From NCBI GenBank assembly GCA_017410745.1, contig JAFPPJ010000371.1:1-9427 (forward strand): a DNA stretch of 9,427 bases, given 5' to 3'. The notes under the pieces are model-generated. The model did no database searches and was not told where the DNA came from. It was given only the letters and a program-made list of their open reading frames with translations. A program made the translations under genes and the position numbers. Below are positions 1 through 7,134 of the stretch, piece after piece. Origin of the DNA: Oscillospiraceae bacterium (lineage in GTDB: Bacteria; Bacillota; Clostridia; Oscillospirales; Ruminococcaceae). Positions within the stretch are counted from its first letter, which is position 1, and every line of letters starts with the position of its first letter.

Positions 1-728
1 AGGAATATAGAACCGAGCTGTCCGCCGCTTGTTGCAGCTGCGCCGTTGAAGCCGTACCAGCCGAACCAGAGGATGAAGCATCCGAGCGCGCCTATGGTGA
101 GTGAATGTCCGGGGATAGCCTTTACCTTTGTGACCTTGCCGTTCTTGTCTGTCTCAAATTTGCCTATACGGGGCCCAAGTATCTTTGCGCCTATGAGTGC
201 TGCGATACCGCCTACCATATGTATCGCACATGAGCCTGCGAAATCGTGGAAGCCCAGTGATACGAGCCATCCGCCGCCCCATATCCAGTGTGCTTCTATA
301 GGATAGATAACTGCGGATATGACTGCGGAGTATATACAATAGGAGGAGAACTTTGTTCTTTCAGCCATTGCGCCCGATACGATGGTAGCTGCCGTCGCAC
401 AGAATACAAGATTGAATACGAATGATGAGAAGTTGAAGTTTCCGTATCCGTTGAATATGGAATAGTCAGGCTTGCCCAGGAAGCCGCCTATATCCGATCC
501 GCAGAGCAGGCCGTAGCCGATCGCCACAAACATTACAGTACCTATACAGAAATCCATAAGGTTCTTCATTATAATGTTGCCGGCGTTCTTGGCTCTTGTG
601 AAGCCTGTCTCTACCATTGCAAAACCTGCCTGCATGAAAAATACAAGCGCTGCACCGATCAGGAACCATATTCCGAATGCTTCGGATGTTACCTGTTCTT
701 CGATGACGTTCATCAGATCTTCGTTCAT
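1..728 (-). CDS. amt: Ammonium transporter (Amt family), 3' end cut by window edge
   Basis: Reading the minus strand from ATG at 728-726 gives 242 uninterrupted codons that continue past position 1. The product is an Amt/MEP/Rh ammonium channel of the cytoplasmic membrane. Visible hallmarks are GFTRAKN (residues 42-48), the paired gate phenylalanines F105 and F109 spaced four apart as in E. coli AmtB F103/F107, AERTKF (122-127), the WIWGGGWL segment with W150 at the place of AmtB W148, DFAGSCAIHMVGG with D162 and H170 (the D160/H168 pair of AmtB), and WFGWYGFNGAA (221-231). About six hydrophobic segments are present (roughly 16-38, 55-77, 100-121, 129-148, 163-183, 208-230), about half of the usual eleven. 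There is no obvious cleavable signal peptide. The start is fixed by AAGGGAG 8 nt upstream. It is transcribed divergently from gltB. The second channel histidine and any adjacent PII gene lie outside the window. Confidence 0.96.
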   Translation of the reverse strand, partial: MNEDLMNVIEEQVTSEAFGIWFLIGAALVFFMQAGFAMVETGFTRAKNAGNIIMKNLMDFCIGTVMFVAIGYGLLCGSDIGGFLGKPDYSIFNGYGNFNFSSFVFNLVFCATAATIVSGAMAERTKFSSYCIYSAVISAVIYPIEAHWIWGGGWLVSLGFHDFAGSCAIHMVGGIAALIGAKILGPRIGKFETDKNGKVTKVKAIPGHSLTIGALGCFILWFGWYGFNGAAATSGGQLGSIF

Positions 729-738
729 AATAAGATCT
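715..738 (-). promoter_or_regulatory. Potential hairpin enclosing the amt start codon
   Basis: AGATCTT (minus strand 738-732) and AAGATCT (721-715) are perfect 7-base complements separated by 10 nt (731-722). The amt ATG (728-726) lies in that loop. The stem is AU-rich with two GC pairs, so it is modest in stability, but it touches the end of the Shine-Dalgarno sequence. That the arms match is seen directly; any effect on translation is inference. Confidence 0.45.
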
Positions 739-743
739 CCCTT
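737..743 (-). promoter_or_regulatory. Ribosome binding site of amt
   Basis: The minus strand reads AAGGGAG, 8 nt before the amt ATG. Its last two bases also form part of an AGATCTT/AAGATCT inverted repeat (715-721 and 732-738) whose 10-nt loop holds the start codon, so access to this site may depend on RNA folding. Confidence 0.85.
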
Positions 744-758
744 CTTGTTGATAAGCGA

Positions 759-803
759 AACGGGGCAGGGAACACACGCCGTTGTGTGTCCCTCAGCCCC
801 GTT
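759..803 (-). promoter_or_regulatory. Long hairpin in the amt 5' leader with an ANTAR-like hexaloop
   Basis: On the minus-strand RNA, AACGGGGC (803-796) pairs with GCCCCGTT (766-759), AGGGA (793-789) with TCCCT (771-767), and CACAC (788-784) with GTGTG (777-773). This makes 18 base pairs, broken only by a 2-nt bulge (795-794) and a 1-nt bulge (772). The six-base loop is AACGGC (783-778). The hairpin would begin about 6 nt after the predicted transcription start and end 30 nt before the start codon. It is not followed by a solid U-run (the next bases are TCGCTTATC), so it is a poor intrinsic terminator as it stands. The A1/G4 hexaloop is the pattern reported for ANTAR-protein target hairpins. 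Those occur in pairs, and no second matching hexaloop hairpin is visible here. It could instead be a 5' stabilising hairpin. Confidence 0.6.
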
Positions 804-815
804 GCTGTTGTGATG

Positions 816-844
816 ATTCTATCATGAAAGCTTTTTTCTGTCAA
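816..844 (-). promoter_or_regulatory. Vegetative promoter of amt
   Basis: The minus strand has TTGACA (844-839) and TAGAAT (821-816) separated by 17 nt: a perfect -35 and a 5-of-6 -10 at ideal spacing. Transcription would start near 809, giving a leader of about 80 nt that contains the hairpin at 759-803. A 10-bp inverted repeat (854-863 and 890-899) lies just upstream. There is no sigma-54 GG/GC element, so this is a housekeeping-sigma promoter. Confidence 0.8.
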
Positions 845-853
845 GGGGTAAAA

Positions 854-899
854 TGCAAGTTTGTAAAAAATAATGAAAGATATCAATATCAAACTTGCA
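854..899. repeat. 10-bp perfect inverted repeat upstream of the amt promoter
   Basis: TGCAAGTTTG (854-863) is repeated as its exact reverse complement CAAACTTGCA (890-899) with a 26-nt spacer. It lies 10 bp upstream of the amt -35, spanning roughly -45 to -90 from the predicted start, a place where activators or repressors often bind. The arms contain the TGCAA pentamer seen elsewhere in this intergenic region. Its role as an operator is inferred from position and symmetry only. Confidence 0.45.
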
Positions 900-950
900 A
901 AAATAGAAAAAATCTACGAATAATTAAGCTGCTATAAGTCAAATATGAAT

Positions 951-968
951 ATTTTTAAATTTAAAAAT
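951..968. repeat. 18-bp perfect AT palindrome
   Basis: ATTTTTAAATTTAAAAAT equals its own reverse complement over all 18 bases. It sits in the middle of the amt-gltB divergent region, more than 100 bp from either promoter. It contains only A and T, so chance is a real possibility; an operator or an AT-rich spacer are both consistent. Confidence 0.35.
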
Positions 969-1008
969 GCAATATCGGGAGAGTGAAATGTCAATAATCA
1001 ACAAAGGG

Positions 1009-1028
1009 CATACAGATATATATGTATG
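1009..1028. repeat. Dyad CATACA-N8-TGTATG upstream of the gltB promoter
   Basis: Six-base arms at 1009-1014 and 1023-1028 are exact reverse complements around an 8-nt AT-rich centre. The dyad is centred near -88 from the predicted gltB start. This is a distance compatible with an activator site, but the arms are short and the region is AT-rich. Confidence 0.3.
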
Positions 1029-1071
1029 TTTTGGGTATAATCATGTTCTTTTAGAAAATGCAAGAAAACGC

Positions 1072-1100
1072 TTGACAAATTGCAATTAACATAATATAAT
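1072..1100 (+). promoter_or_regulatory. Consensus vegetative promoter of the gltB operon
   Basis: TTGACA (1072-1077) and TATAAT (1095-1100) both match the sigma-70/sigma-A consensus exactly, with the optimal 17-nt spacer. The predicted start near 1107 gives a leader of about 75 nt. The first ten bases of the spacer (1078-1087) form the perfect palindrome AATTGCAATT, a position where a bound repressor would block polymerase. A promoter this close to consensus would be strong by default, so negative or post-initiation control is more likely than dependence on an activator; that last point is inference. Confidence 0.88.
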
Positions 1101-1167
1101 TAGCTTGTGAGTTCAAAACAAACACGATAAATGAATTTTAACGATATACAATATTGCATTTACTGAC

Positions 1168-1172
1168 AGGAG
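1168..1172 (+). promoter_or_regulatory. Ribosome binding site of gltB
   Basis: AGGAG ends 9 nt before the ATG at 1182 and supports that start over the next in-frame ATG at 1200, which has no such site at the right distance. ACAG and CTGT flank it as a possible weak 4-bp stem. Confidence 0.85.
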
Positions 1173-1181
1173 CTGTGAAAA

Positions 1182-4100
1182 ATGGACGGGTACAGAAATA
1201 TGGAACCTTTTCAGAAGAAGGGATTGTATGATCCTGCTTTTGAACACGAGAACTGCGGTATAGGTGCTGTGGTCAACATTAAAGGAAACAAGACCTCGGC
1301 GTGTGTTGACAACGCTCTTAAAATAGTAGAGACGCTCGAACACCGTGCAGGCAAGGACGCCAAGGGTGAGACAGGCGACGGTGTTGGCATACTGCTGCAG
1401 ATATCACATTCATTCTTTTCTGCATCCTATGTGCTGCCGGGTGAACGAGAGTACGGCATAGGAATGTTCTTCTTCCCACAGGAAGGATATGAGCATTCAC
1501 AGAAAGTATTTGAAGATATACTTCAGAAGAAGGGACTTGAGCTTCTCTTCTGGAGAGATGTTCCGGTACATCCCGAGATACTCGGCGAAAGGGCAAGGGA
1601 AAGCTGCCCTGTGATAAAGCAGGCATTCATAAAGAGACCTGCCGGATGCGGCAAGGGCCTTGATTTTGACAGAAGGCTGTATGCAGCAAGACGCTTGTTT
1701 GAGAAGGCGGACGACAAGACTTATGTATGCTCCCTGTCAAGCAGGACGATAGTATATAAAGGAATGTTTCTTGTATCGGAGCTTCGCCGCTTCTATGATG
1801 ATCTTGCCTGCGGCAGCTACACGAGTGCGATAGCGCTTGTGCATTCACGCTTTTCGACCAATACAAATCCGTCTTGGCAGCGTTCGCATCCGAACAGACT
1901 TATAGTACACAACGGCGAGATAAACACGATCACCGGAAATGTGGATAAGATGCTCTCGCGTGAAAGCATACTTAAGTCGGAGCTCCTGAAAGACAGGGAT
2001 GATATATTCCCGTTCATAGATACTACAGGCTCTGACTCCGCAAGACTTGACAATACGCTTGAATTCATGATGATGGGCGGTGTACCGCTCCCGCTGGCAG
2101 TGACTATGTGCATACCCGAACCGTGGCAGCACAATGAGAATATGAGCCGTGAGCTGCGTGATTTCTATCAGTATTATGCAAGTATGCTCGAGCCCTGGGA
2201 TGGGCCTGCTTCAATAGTATTCTCCGACGGAGACGTATGCGGCGCGATACTTGACAGGAACGGACTTCGTCCTTCGAGATACATCCTTACCGATGATGAT
2301 ACACTTATCCTTTCATCGGAGGTGGGATCACTCGATATTGACGAAAGCCATATCATAAAAAAGGAAAGACTTCATCCCGGCAAGATGCTTCTGGCAGATA
2401 CTGCCGCAGGGGTGCTTTACAGTGATGATGAGATAAAACAGGGCTTTGCTCACAGAAAGCCTTACGGAGAATGGCTCGACAAGCATCTTATGAGGCTGCG
2501 CGACCTGAAAATGCCGAATAAGAGATCGCCTGTATATGAAGGCGACGAACTGCTCAGACTACAGAAGTATTTCGGATATACACATGAGCGGCTGGTGGAT
2601 ATACTTGTGCCGATGTCACTCAACGGTAATGAGCCTATCGGGTCTATGGGAACAGACAGACCTCTTGCAGTACTTTCAAGAAAAGATCCGCCGCTTTTTG
2701 ACTATTTCAAGCAGATGTTCGCGCAGGTCACTAATCCTCCCATAGACAGCATCCGAGAGAAGATAGTGACTTCCGCAAGTGTGTATCTTGGATTCAAGGG
2801 CAATCTGCTCGAGGAAGACGAGAACAACTGCCGTGTGCTCAAGATACACAATCCCGTGCTGACTAATGCAGATATGATGAAGATAAGACATACTGCATCG
2901 GATTGGTTCAGGACAGCAGATATATCCTTGCTCTATACGAAGGATATGACACTTGAAGAGGCTGTTGAAGGGCTTTATGCACAGGCTGACAGAGCGCATG
3001 AGGAGAATGCTGCGATACTTATACTCACTGACAGGGGAGCGGACAGCGAACACCTTGCTATACCGTCACTGCTTGCAGTATCGGCACTTCGCTCATATCT
3101 GGTGCGCACACGCATGAATACGGCTATGTCTATGATAGTTGAGACAGCAGAGGCCTGTGAAGTGCATCATTTTGCAGCGCTTCTTGGATTTGGCGCAGGT
3201 GCTGTAAACCCGTATCTTGCGTTCGATACGATAAGAGATCTTATAAAGAGGGAACTTATCGACAAGGATTATACTCTTGCGGTAAATGACTACATAAGCG
3301 GCGTGGTCTCCGGCATAGTCAAGATAGCTGCAAAAATGGGCATATCCACGATACAGTCCTATCAGGGATCAAAGATATTCGAGGCTCTCGGTATATCAAA
3401 GGAAGTCTGCGAAAAATACTTCCCGAATACGGTCAACCGCATAGGCGGCATCACACTTCAGGATATAGAGGACAGGTCGAGAAGACTTCAGAAAGAAGCA
3501 TTTTCTCCGAATGCCAATGTTATACAGAACGGGCTTAAGAGCGTAGGCAATCACAAGCAGCGTCAGGGCGGTGAACAGCATCTCTACGATCCGCAGACCA
3601 TACATCTTCTGCAGCAGTCCGCATGGAGAAATGATTACAAGCTGTTCAAGGAATATACAAAGGCTATAGACGGGGACAGCAAGCACATCACGATAAGGTC
3701 GGAGCTTGAATTTGCATATCCCGGCAAGGCGATACCGCTCAGTGAAGTGGAAAGTGCCGAGAGCATAATGAGACGCTTCAAGACAGGTGCTATGTCATAC
3801 GGCTCCATATCGCAGGAAGCACATGAATGCATGGCGATCGCCATGAACCGTATAGGAGGAAGATCCAACAGCGGTGAGGGCGGTGAATCTCCCGAAAGGA
3901 TAGCTACAAAGGGTACGGATGAGGACAGGTGCTCTGCCATAAAGCAGGTGGCTTCGGGACGCTTCGGGGTGACATCCGAATATCTGTGCTCTGCCAAGGA
4001 GATACAGATAAAGATGGCACAGGGCGCAAAGCCAGGTGAAGGCGGCCATCTGCCCGGCGGAAAGGTGTATCCGTGGATAGCTAAGACAAGACATTCCACT

Positions 4101-5675
4101 CCGGGTGTATCACTTATTTCCCCTCCGCCTCATCACGATATATATTCGATAGAGGATCTCGCACAGCTGATATTTGATCTGAAAAACGCCAACAAGGATG
4201 CGCGTATCTCCGTGAAGCTGGTATCGGAAGCGGGTGTCGGGACGATTGCCGCAGGTGTGGCAAAGGCTGGCGCAGGAGTCGTGCTTATCTCCGGCCATGA
4301 CGGCGGTACAGGCGCAGCGCCGTACAGTTCGATACACAATGCCGGCTTGCCCTGGGAGCTTGGTGTAGCAGAAGCACATCAGACGCTTACGGACAACGGG
4401 CTTCGTGAGCAGATAGTGATAGAAACAGACGGCAAGCTGATGACAGGAAGAGATGTAGTGATAGCCGCATGTCTCGGCGCAGAGGAATTCGGATTTGCGA
4501 CTGCTCCGCTGGTAACTATGGGATGCGTTATGATGCGAGTATGCAATCTTGATACATGCCCGGTCGGTGTTGCGACACAGGATCCCGAACTCAGGAAGCG
4601 TTTCAGGGGCAAGCCCGAATATATCATCAATTTCATGCGCTTTATTGCCGAAGAGATGCGCGAGTACATGTCAGAGCTTGGCGTAAGGACAGTGGATGAG
4701 CTGGTCGGACGCACAGATCTGCTCAGACAGAAGGCCTCCTCAAGGCTCGATCTCAGTGCTATACTTGATGCATCTGTATGTGCGGTGCATCATACAGATG
4801 GCAAGGAATTTGACTTTGCTCTCGACAGGAGCAAGGATGAGACACTTCTTATACCTGCATACATTAATGCTGTGGATACAGGAAAGTCATATGAGCTGGA
4901 TGCAGATGTGACCAATCTTGACCGTGCATTCGGCACGCTCCTGGGCTCGTATATCACAAAGCATAATGCTGCGGACAGAAAGGACTTCACGGTAAGGGCA
5001 AAGGGCGCAGGCGGACAGTCATTCGGCGCATTCATCCCCGCCGGGCTGAATATCATGCTTGAAGGAGATGCAAACGATTATTTCGGCAAGGGGCTTTCGG
5101 GCGGAACGCTTGCGGTATATCCTCCGAAGAACAGCACTCTTGCGGCAGAGGACAATATAATAATCGGAAATGTCGCTCTCTTTGGTGCTACATCAGGACG
5201 CGCATTCATCAACGGTATCGCAGGTGAGCGCTTCTGTGTAAGGAACTCAGGTGCATATGCGGTAGCAGAGGGTACAGGAGATCACGGCTGTGAGTATATG
5301 ACAGGAGGCACTGCCGTGATACTCGGAGCAGTAGGAAAGAACTTTGCGGCAGGAATGAGCGGAGGTACAGCATATGTCCTTGATGAGTACAATGATCTGT
5401 ACACAAAGCTGAACCGTTCGTTGGTGGGATACTATCATGTTGAGGACAAGAAGGATATAGAGCTGCTGCATTCACTTATCGCAGATCATGTAAGATACAC
5501 CGATTCAGCTCTCGGAAAGAGGATACTTGCAAACTTTGAAGAGTATCTGCCGAGATTCAAAAAGGTCATTCCGCATGATTATAAAAAGATAACGGAGCTT
5601 ACCGAAAAGTACCTGTCTGACGGTATGGACGCTGAGCAGGCAAAAATAAAGGCATTTCACGAAATGGGGCGATAA
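1182..5675 (+). CDS. gltB: Glutamate synthase, large (alpha) subunit
   Basis: The 1497-residue product has the usual length for bacterial GltB. It hydrolyses glutamine and transfers the ammonia through an internal tunnel to 2-oxoglutarate, forming glutamate with electrons delivered by GltD. Domains in order: class II glutamine amidotransferase (about 25-430), with catalytic C25 in ENCGIGAV, so a 24-residue propeptide would be removed, plus HSRFST (R223), NGEINT (N244, G245) and GSDSA (D285); a central domain (about 470-765); the FMN-binding synthase barrel (about 820-1200), including KTGAMSYGSIS around 869; and the GXGXG beta-helix (about 1235-1430). The [3Fe-4S] ligands are C1115, C1121 and C1126 in a C-x5-C-x4-C pattern. 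It is the first gene after a consensus promoter and lies 1 nt from gltD. No insertion, frameshift or missing key residue was seen. Confidence 0.98.
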   Translation: MDGYRNMEPFQKKGLYDPAFEHENCGIGAVVNIKGNKTSACVDNALKIVETLEHRAGKDAKGETGDGVGILLQISHSFFSASYVLPGEREYGIGMFFFPQEGYEHSQKVFEDILQKKGLELLFWRDVPVHPEILGERARESCPVIKQAFIKRPAGCGKGLDFDRRLYAARRLFEKADDKTYVCSLSSRTIVYKGMFLVSELRRFYDDLACGSYTSAIALVHSRFSTNTNPSWQRSHPNRLIVHNGEINTITGNVDKMLSRESILKSELLKDRDDIFPFIDTTGSDSARLDNTLEFMMMGGVPLPLAVTMCIPEPWQHNENMSRELRDFYQYYASMLEPWDGPASIVFSDGDVCGAILDRNGLRPSRYILTDDDTLILSSEVGSLDIDESHIIKKERLHPGKMLLADTAAGVLYSDDEIKQGFAHRKPYGEWLDKHLMRLRDLKMPNKRSPVYEGDELLRLQKYFGYTHERLVDILVPMSLNGNEPIGSMGTDRPLAVLSRKDPPLFDYFKQMFAQVTNPPIDSIREKIVTSASVYLGFKGNLLEEDENNCRVLKIHNPVLTNADMMKIRHTASDWFRTADISLLYTKDMTLEEAVEGLYAQADRAHEENAAILILTDRGADSEHLAIPSLLAVSALRSYLVRTRMNTAMSMIVETAEACEVHHFAALLGFGAGAVNPYLAFDTIRDLIKRELIDKDYTLAVNDYISGVVSGIVKIAAKMGISTIQSYQGSKIFEALGISKEVCEKYFPNTVNRIGGITLQDIEDRSRRLQKEAFSPNANVIQNGLKSVGNHKQRQGGEQHLYDPQTIHLLQQSAWRNDYKLFKEYTKAIDGDSKHITIRSELEFAYPGKAIPLSEVESAESIMRRFKTGAMSYGSISQEAHECMAIAMNRIGGRSNSGEGGESPERIATKGTDEDRCSAIKQVASGRFGVTSEYLCSAKEIQIKMAQGAKPGEGGHLPGGKVYPWIAKTRHSTPGVSLISPPPHHDIYSIEDLAQLIFDLKNANKDARISVKLVSEAGVGTIAAGVAKAGAGVVLISGHDGGTGAAPYSSIHNAGLPWELGVAEAHQTLTDNGLREQIVIETDGKLMTGRDVVIAACLGAEEFGFATAPLVTMGCVMMRVCNLDTCPVGVATQDPELRKRFRGKPEYIINFMRFIAEEMREYMSELGVRTVDELVGRTDLLRQKASSRLDLSAILDASVCAVHHTDGKEFDFALDRSKDETLLIPAYINAVDTGKSYELDADVTNLDRAFGTLLGSYITKHNAADRKDFTVRAKGAGGQSFGAFIPAGLNIMLEGDANDYFGKGLSGGTLAVYPPKNSTLAAEDNIIIGNVALFGATSGRAFINGIAGERFCVRNSGAYAVAEGTGDHGCEYMTGGTAVILGAVGKNFAAGMSGGTAYVLDEYNDLYTKLNRSLVGYYHVEDKKDIELLHSLIADHVRYTDSALGKRILANFEEYLPRFKKVIPHDYKKITELTEKYLSDGMDAEQAKIKAFHEMGR

Positions 5676-5676
5676 A

Positions 5677-7134
5677 ATGAAGCCGACAGGTTTTCTTGAA
5701 TTTGAAAGGCTCGATAATATTGCATTCGAGCCGATGGAAAGAATAAAGACATACAGGGAATTTCACGCTCCGCTAAGTGATGAGAAACGCCGTGAGCAGG
5801 CATCTCGCTGCATGAACTGCGGTATACCCTTCTGTCAGTCGGGAGCGGTGCTCGGAGGTATGGCAAGCGGATGTCCTCTCGGGAATTACTGCCCCGAATG
5901 GAACGAGCTTATATATAACGGGCTCTGGGATGAAGCTGCGGACAGACTGCTGCTCACAAGCTCGTTCCCGGAATTTACTTCAAGAGTATGTCCTGCGCTC
6001 TGTGAGAAGGCGTGTACCAACGGACTTGACGGCAAAGCAGTCACGGTAAAGGAAAATGAATTTGCCATAATAGAGCGCGCGTTTGAAACGGGATATATCA
6101 GACCGTGTCCGCCAAAGGAGCGCACAGGAAAGAAAGTTGCGGTGATAGGCTCGGGGCCTTCCGGACTTGCGTGTGCGCATATGCTCAATAAATTCGGCCA
6201 TACCGTGACGGTATATGAGAAGGAAGACAGGCCGGGCGGTCTGCTGATGTACGGCATACCTAATATGAAGCTTGAAAAAGACATAGTGATGAGACGCATA
6301 CACCTGATGGAAGCTGAGGGTGTGGAGTTTATAACTTGCTGCGATGTAGGAAAAAGCATATCCGCTGATGAGATCGTGTCCGGATATGATGCGGTGGTGC
6401 TTGCCTGCGGTGCTGGAGAGCCCCGTGATATAAAGGCAGAGGGACGCGATGCCGATGGCATATACTTTGCAGTAGATTTTCTCAAGGCTACGACAAAGGC
6501 ACTTCTTGACACGAATATGAATGACGGCGGATATGTAAGTGCCAAATACAAAAATGTAGTGATAATCGGCGGCGGTGATACAGGCAATGACTGCGTGGCA
6601 ACATCCATCAGACACGGATGCAAGAGCGTAGTACAGCTTGAGATGATGCCCGAGCCGCCAAAGTGCAGGACTGAGAAAAATCCCTGGCCGGAGTGGCCTA
6701 AGGTACTAAAGACCGACTATGGTCAGGAAGAAGCCATTGCGGTATTCGGCCATGATCCGAGAATATATCAGACCACAGTGAAACGCTTTATAAAGGATGA
6801 GAGCGGCAAGCTCAGCGGTGTCGAAACAGTGAAGCTGTCATTTGAAAGCGGAAAGCCCGAAGAAATAAAAGGAAGCGAAGAGATAATACCTGCAGAGCTG
6901 GTACTCATAGCAGCAGGATTTCTCGGAGCAAAGAAGTATATCGCAGATGCGTTCGGCACAGAGATGACACCGAGGACATGCATCAAGACCGATGCGGGAA
7001 AATATGATACATCCAGTGATAAGGTATTCACTGCAGGTGATATGCACAGAGGACAGTCACTTGTGGTGTGGGCTGTGCGTGAAGGCAGAGAGTGTGCGAT
7101 GCAGGTCAATTCCTTTCTTGGCGGAGGCGTATAA
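5677..7134 (+). CDS. gltD: Glutamate synthase, small (beta) subunit, NAD(P)H-dependent
   Basis: The 485-residue product takes electrons from NAD(P)H through FAD and passes them via iron-sulfur clusters to the FMN of GltB. The N-terminal part carries the cysteines expected for two [4Fe-4S] clusters: C45, C48, C53 and C66, then C105, C109 and C113. A first Rossmann motif GSGPSG (158-163) binds FAD, with the typical EKEDRPGGLLMYGIPNMKL following. A second, GGGDTG (298-303), binds NAD(P)H. TAGDMHRGQSLVVWAVREG (452-470) is the C-terminal FAD contact. Length matches the family (about 470-490). The ATG follows the gltB stop after one base, with GGGG at 5666-5669 as a modest ribosome binding site inside gltB, so translation is probably coupled and the two subunits made in step. 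NADPH versus NADH preference cannot be read securely. Confidence 0.97.
   Translation: MKPTGFLEFERLDNIAFEPMERIKTYREFHAPLSDEKRREQASRCMNCGIPFCQSGAVLGGMASGCPLGNYCPEWNELIYNGLWDEAADRLLLTSSFPEFTSRVCPALCEKACTNGLDGKAVTVKENEFAIIERAFETGYIRPCPPKERTGKKVAVIGSGPSGLACAHMLNKFGHTVTVYEKEDRPGGLLMYGIPNMKLEKDIVMRRIHLMEAEGVEFITCCDVGKSISADEIVSGYDAVVLACGAGEPRDIKAEGRDADGIYFAVDFLKATTKALLDTNMNDGGYVSAKYKNVVIIGGGDTGNDCVATSIRHGCKSVVQLEMMPEPPKCRTEKNPWPEWPKVLKTDYGQEEAIAVFGHDPRIYQTTVKRFIKDESGKLSGVETVKLSFESGKPEEIKGSEEIIPAELVLIAAGFLGAKKYIADAFGTEMTPRTCIKTDAGKYDTSSDKVFTAGDMHRGQSLVVWAVREGRECAMQVNSFLGGGV
7123..7127 (+). promoter_or_regulatory. Ribosome binding site deciding the purF start
   Basis: GGAGG inside the end of gltD lies 6 nt before the ATG at 7134. 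It rules in favour of that start rather than an in-frame ATG 42 bases upstream at 7092, which would overlap gltD far more and add 14 residues before the catalytic region. Confidence 0.85.

Larger units (their letters stand above)
729..1181. promoter_or_regulatory. Divergent amt-gltB control region
   Basis: This 453-bp non-coding stretch is far richer in A and T than its flanking genes. It contains one strong promoter for each direction, the amt leader hairpin, and a cluster of symmetric elements. The pentamer TGCAA or its complement occurs at 854, 895-900, 968, 1059, 1080-1085 and 1154-1158. No convincing GlnR/TnrA box (TGTNA-N7-TNACA) was found, nor a sigma-54 promoter or a known riboswitch. 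No small gene with a ribosome binding site is visible inside it. Confidence 0.7.

Noticed and set aside
46..306. 86-codon plus-strand frame at the left end
   Set aside because: It runs antisense to amt, which is well supported by channel motifs and a ribosome binding site.
759..803. Intrinsic terminator ahead of amt
   Set aside because: The stem is strong and GC-rich, but only three U residues follow before CGC, too few for efficient termination without another factor.
729..809. Glutamine riboswitch in the amt leader
   Set aside because: The leader is essentially one long hairpin and shows no multi-helix core like the known glutamine aptamers, which are chiefly cyanobacterial.
985..1095. 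GlnR/TnrA box (TGTNA-N7-TNACA)
   Set aside because: Partial matches such as TGTCA near 989 lack the second half-site at the required distance.
3635..4099. 154-codon open frame on the minus strand within gltB
   Set aside because: Antisense to the FMN domain of gltB, with no recognisable protein features; a shadow of the real gene.
5886..6623. 245-codon open frame on the minus strand
   Set aside because: It lies wholly antisense to gltD, whose protein is clearly conserved. The product is serine/proline-rich with no family motifs, as expected of a shadow frame.
7092..7133. Upstream in-frame ATG as the purF start
   Set aside because: It would overlap gltD by 43 bases and add residues before the catalytic cysteine, while GGAGG is correctly spaced for the ATG at 7134.
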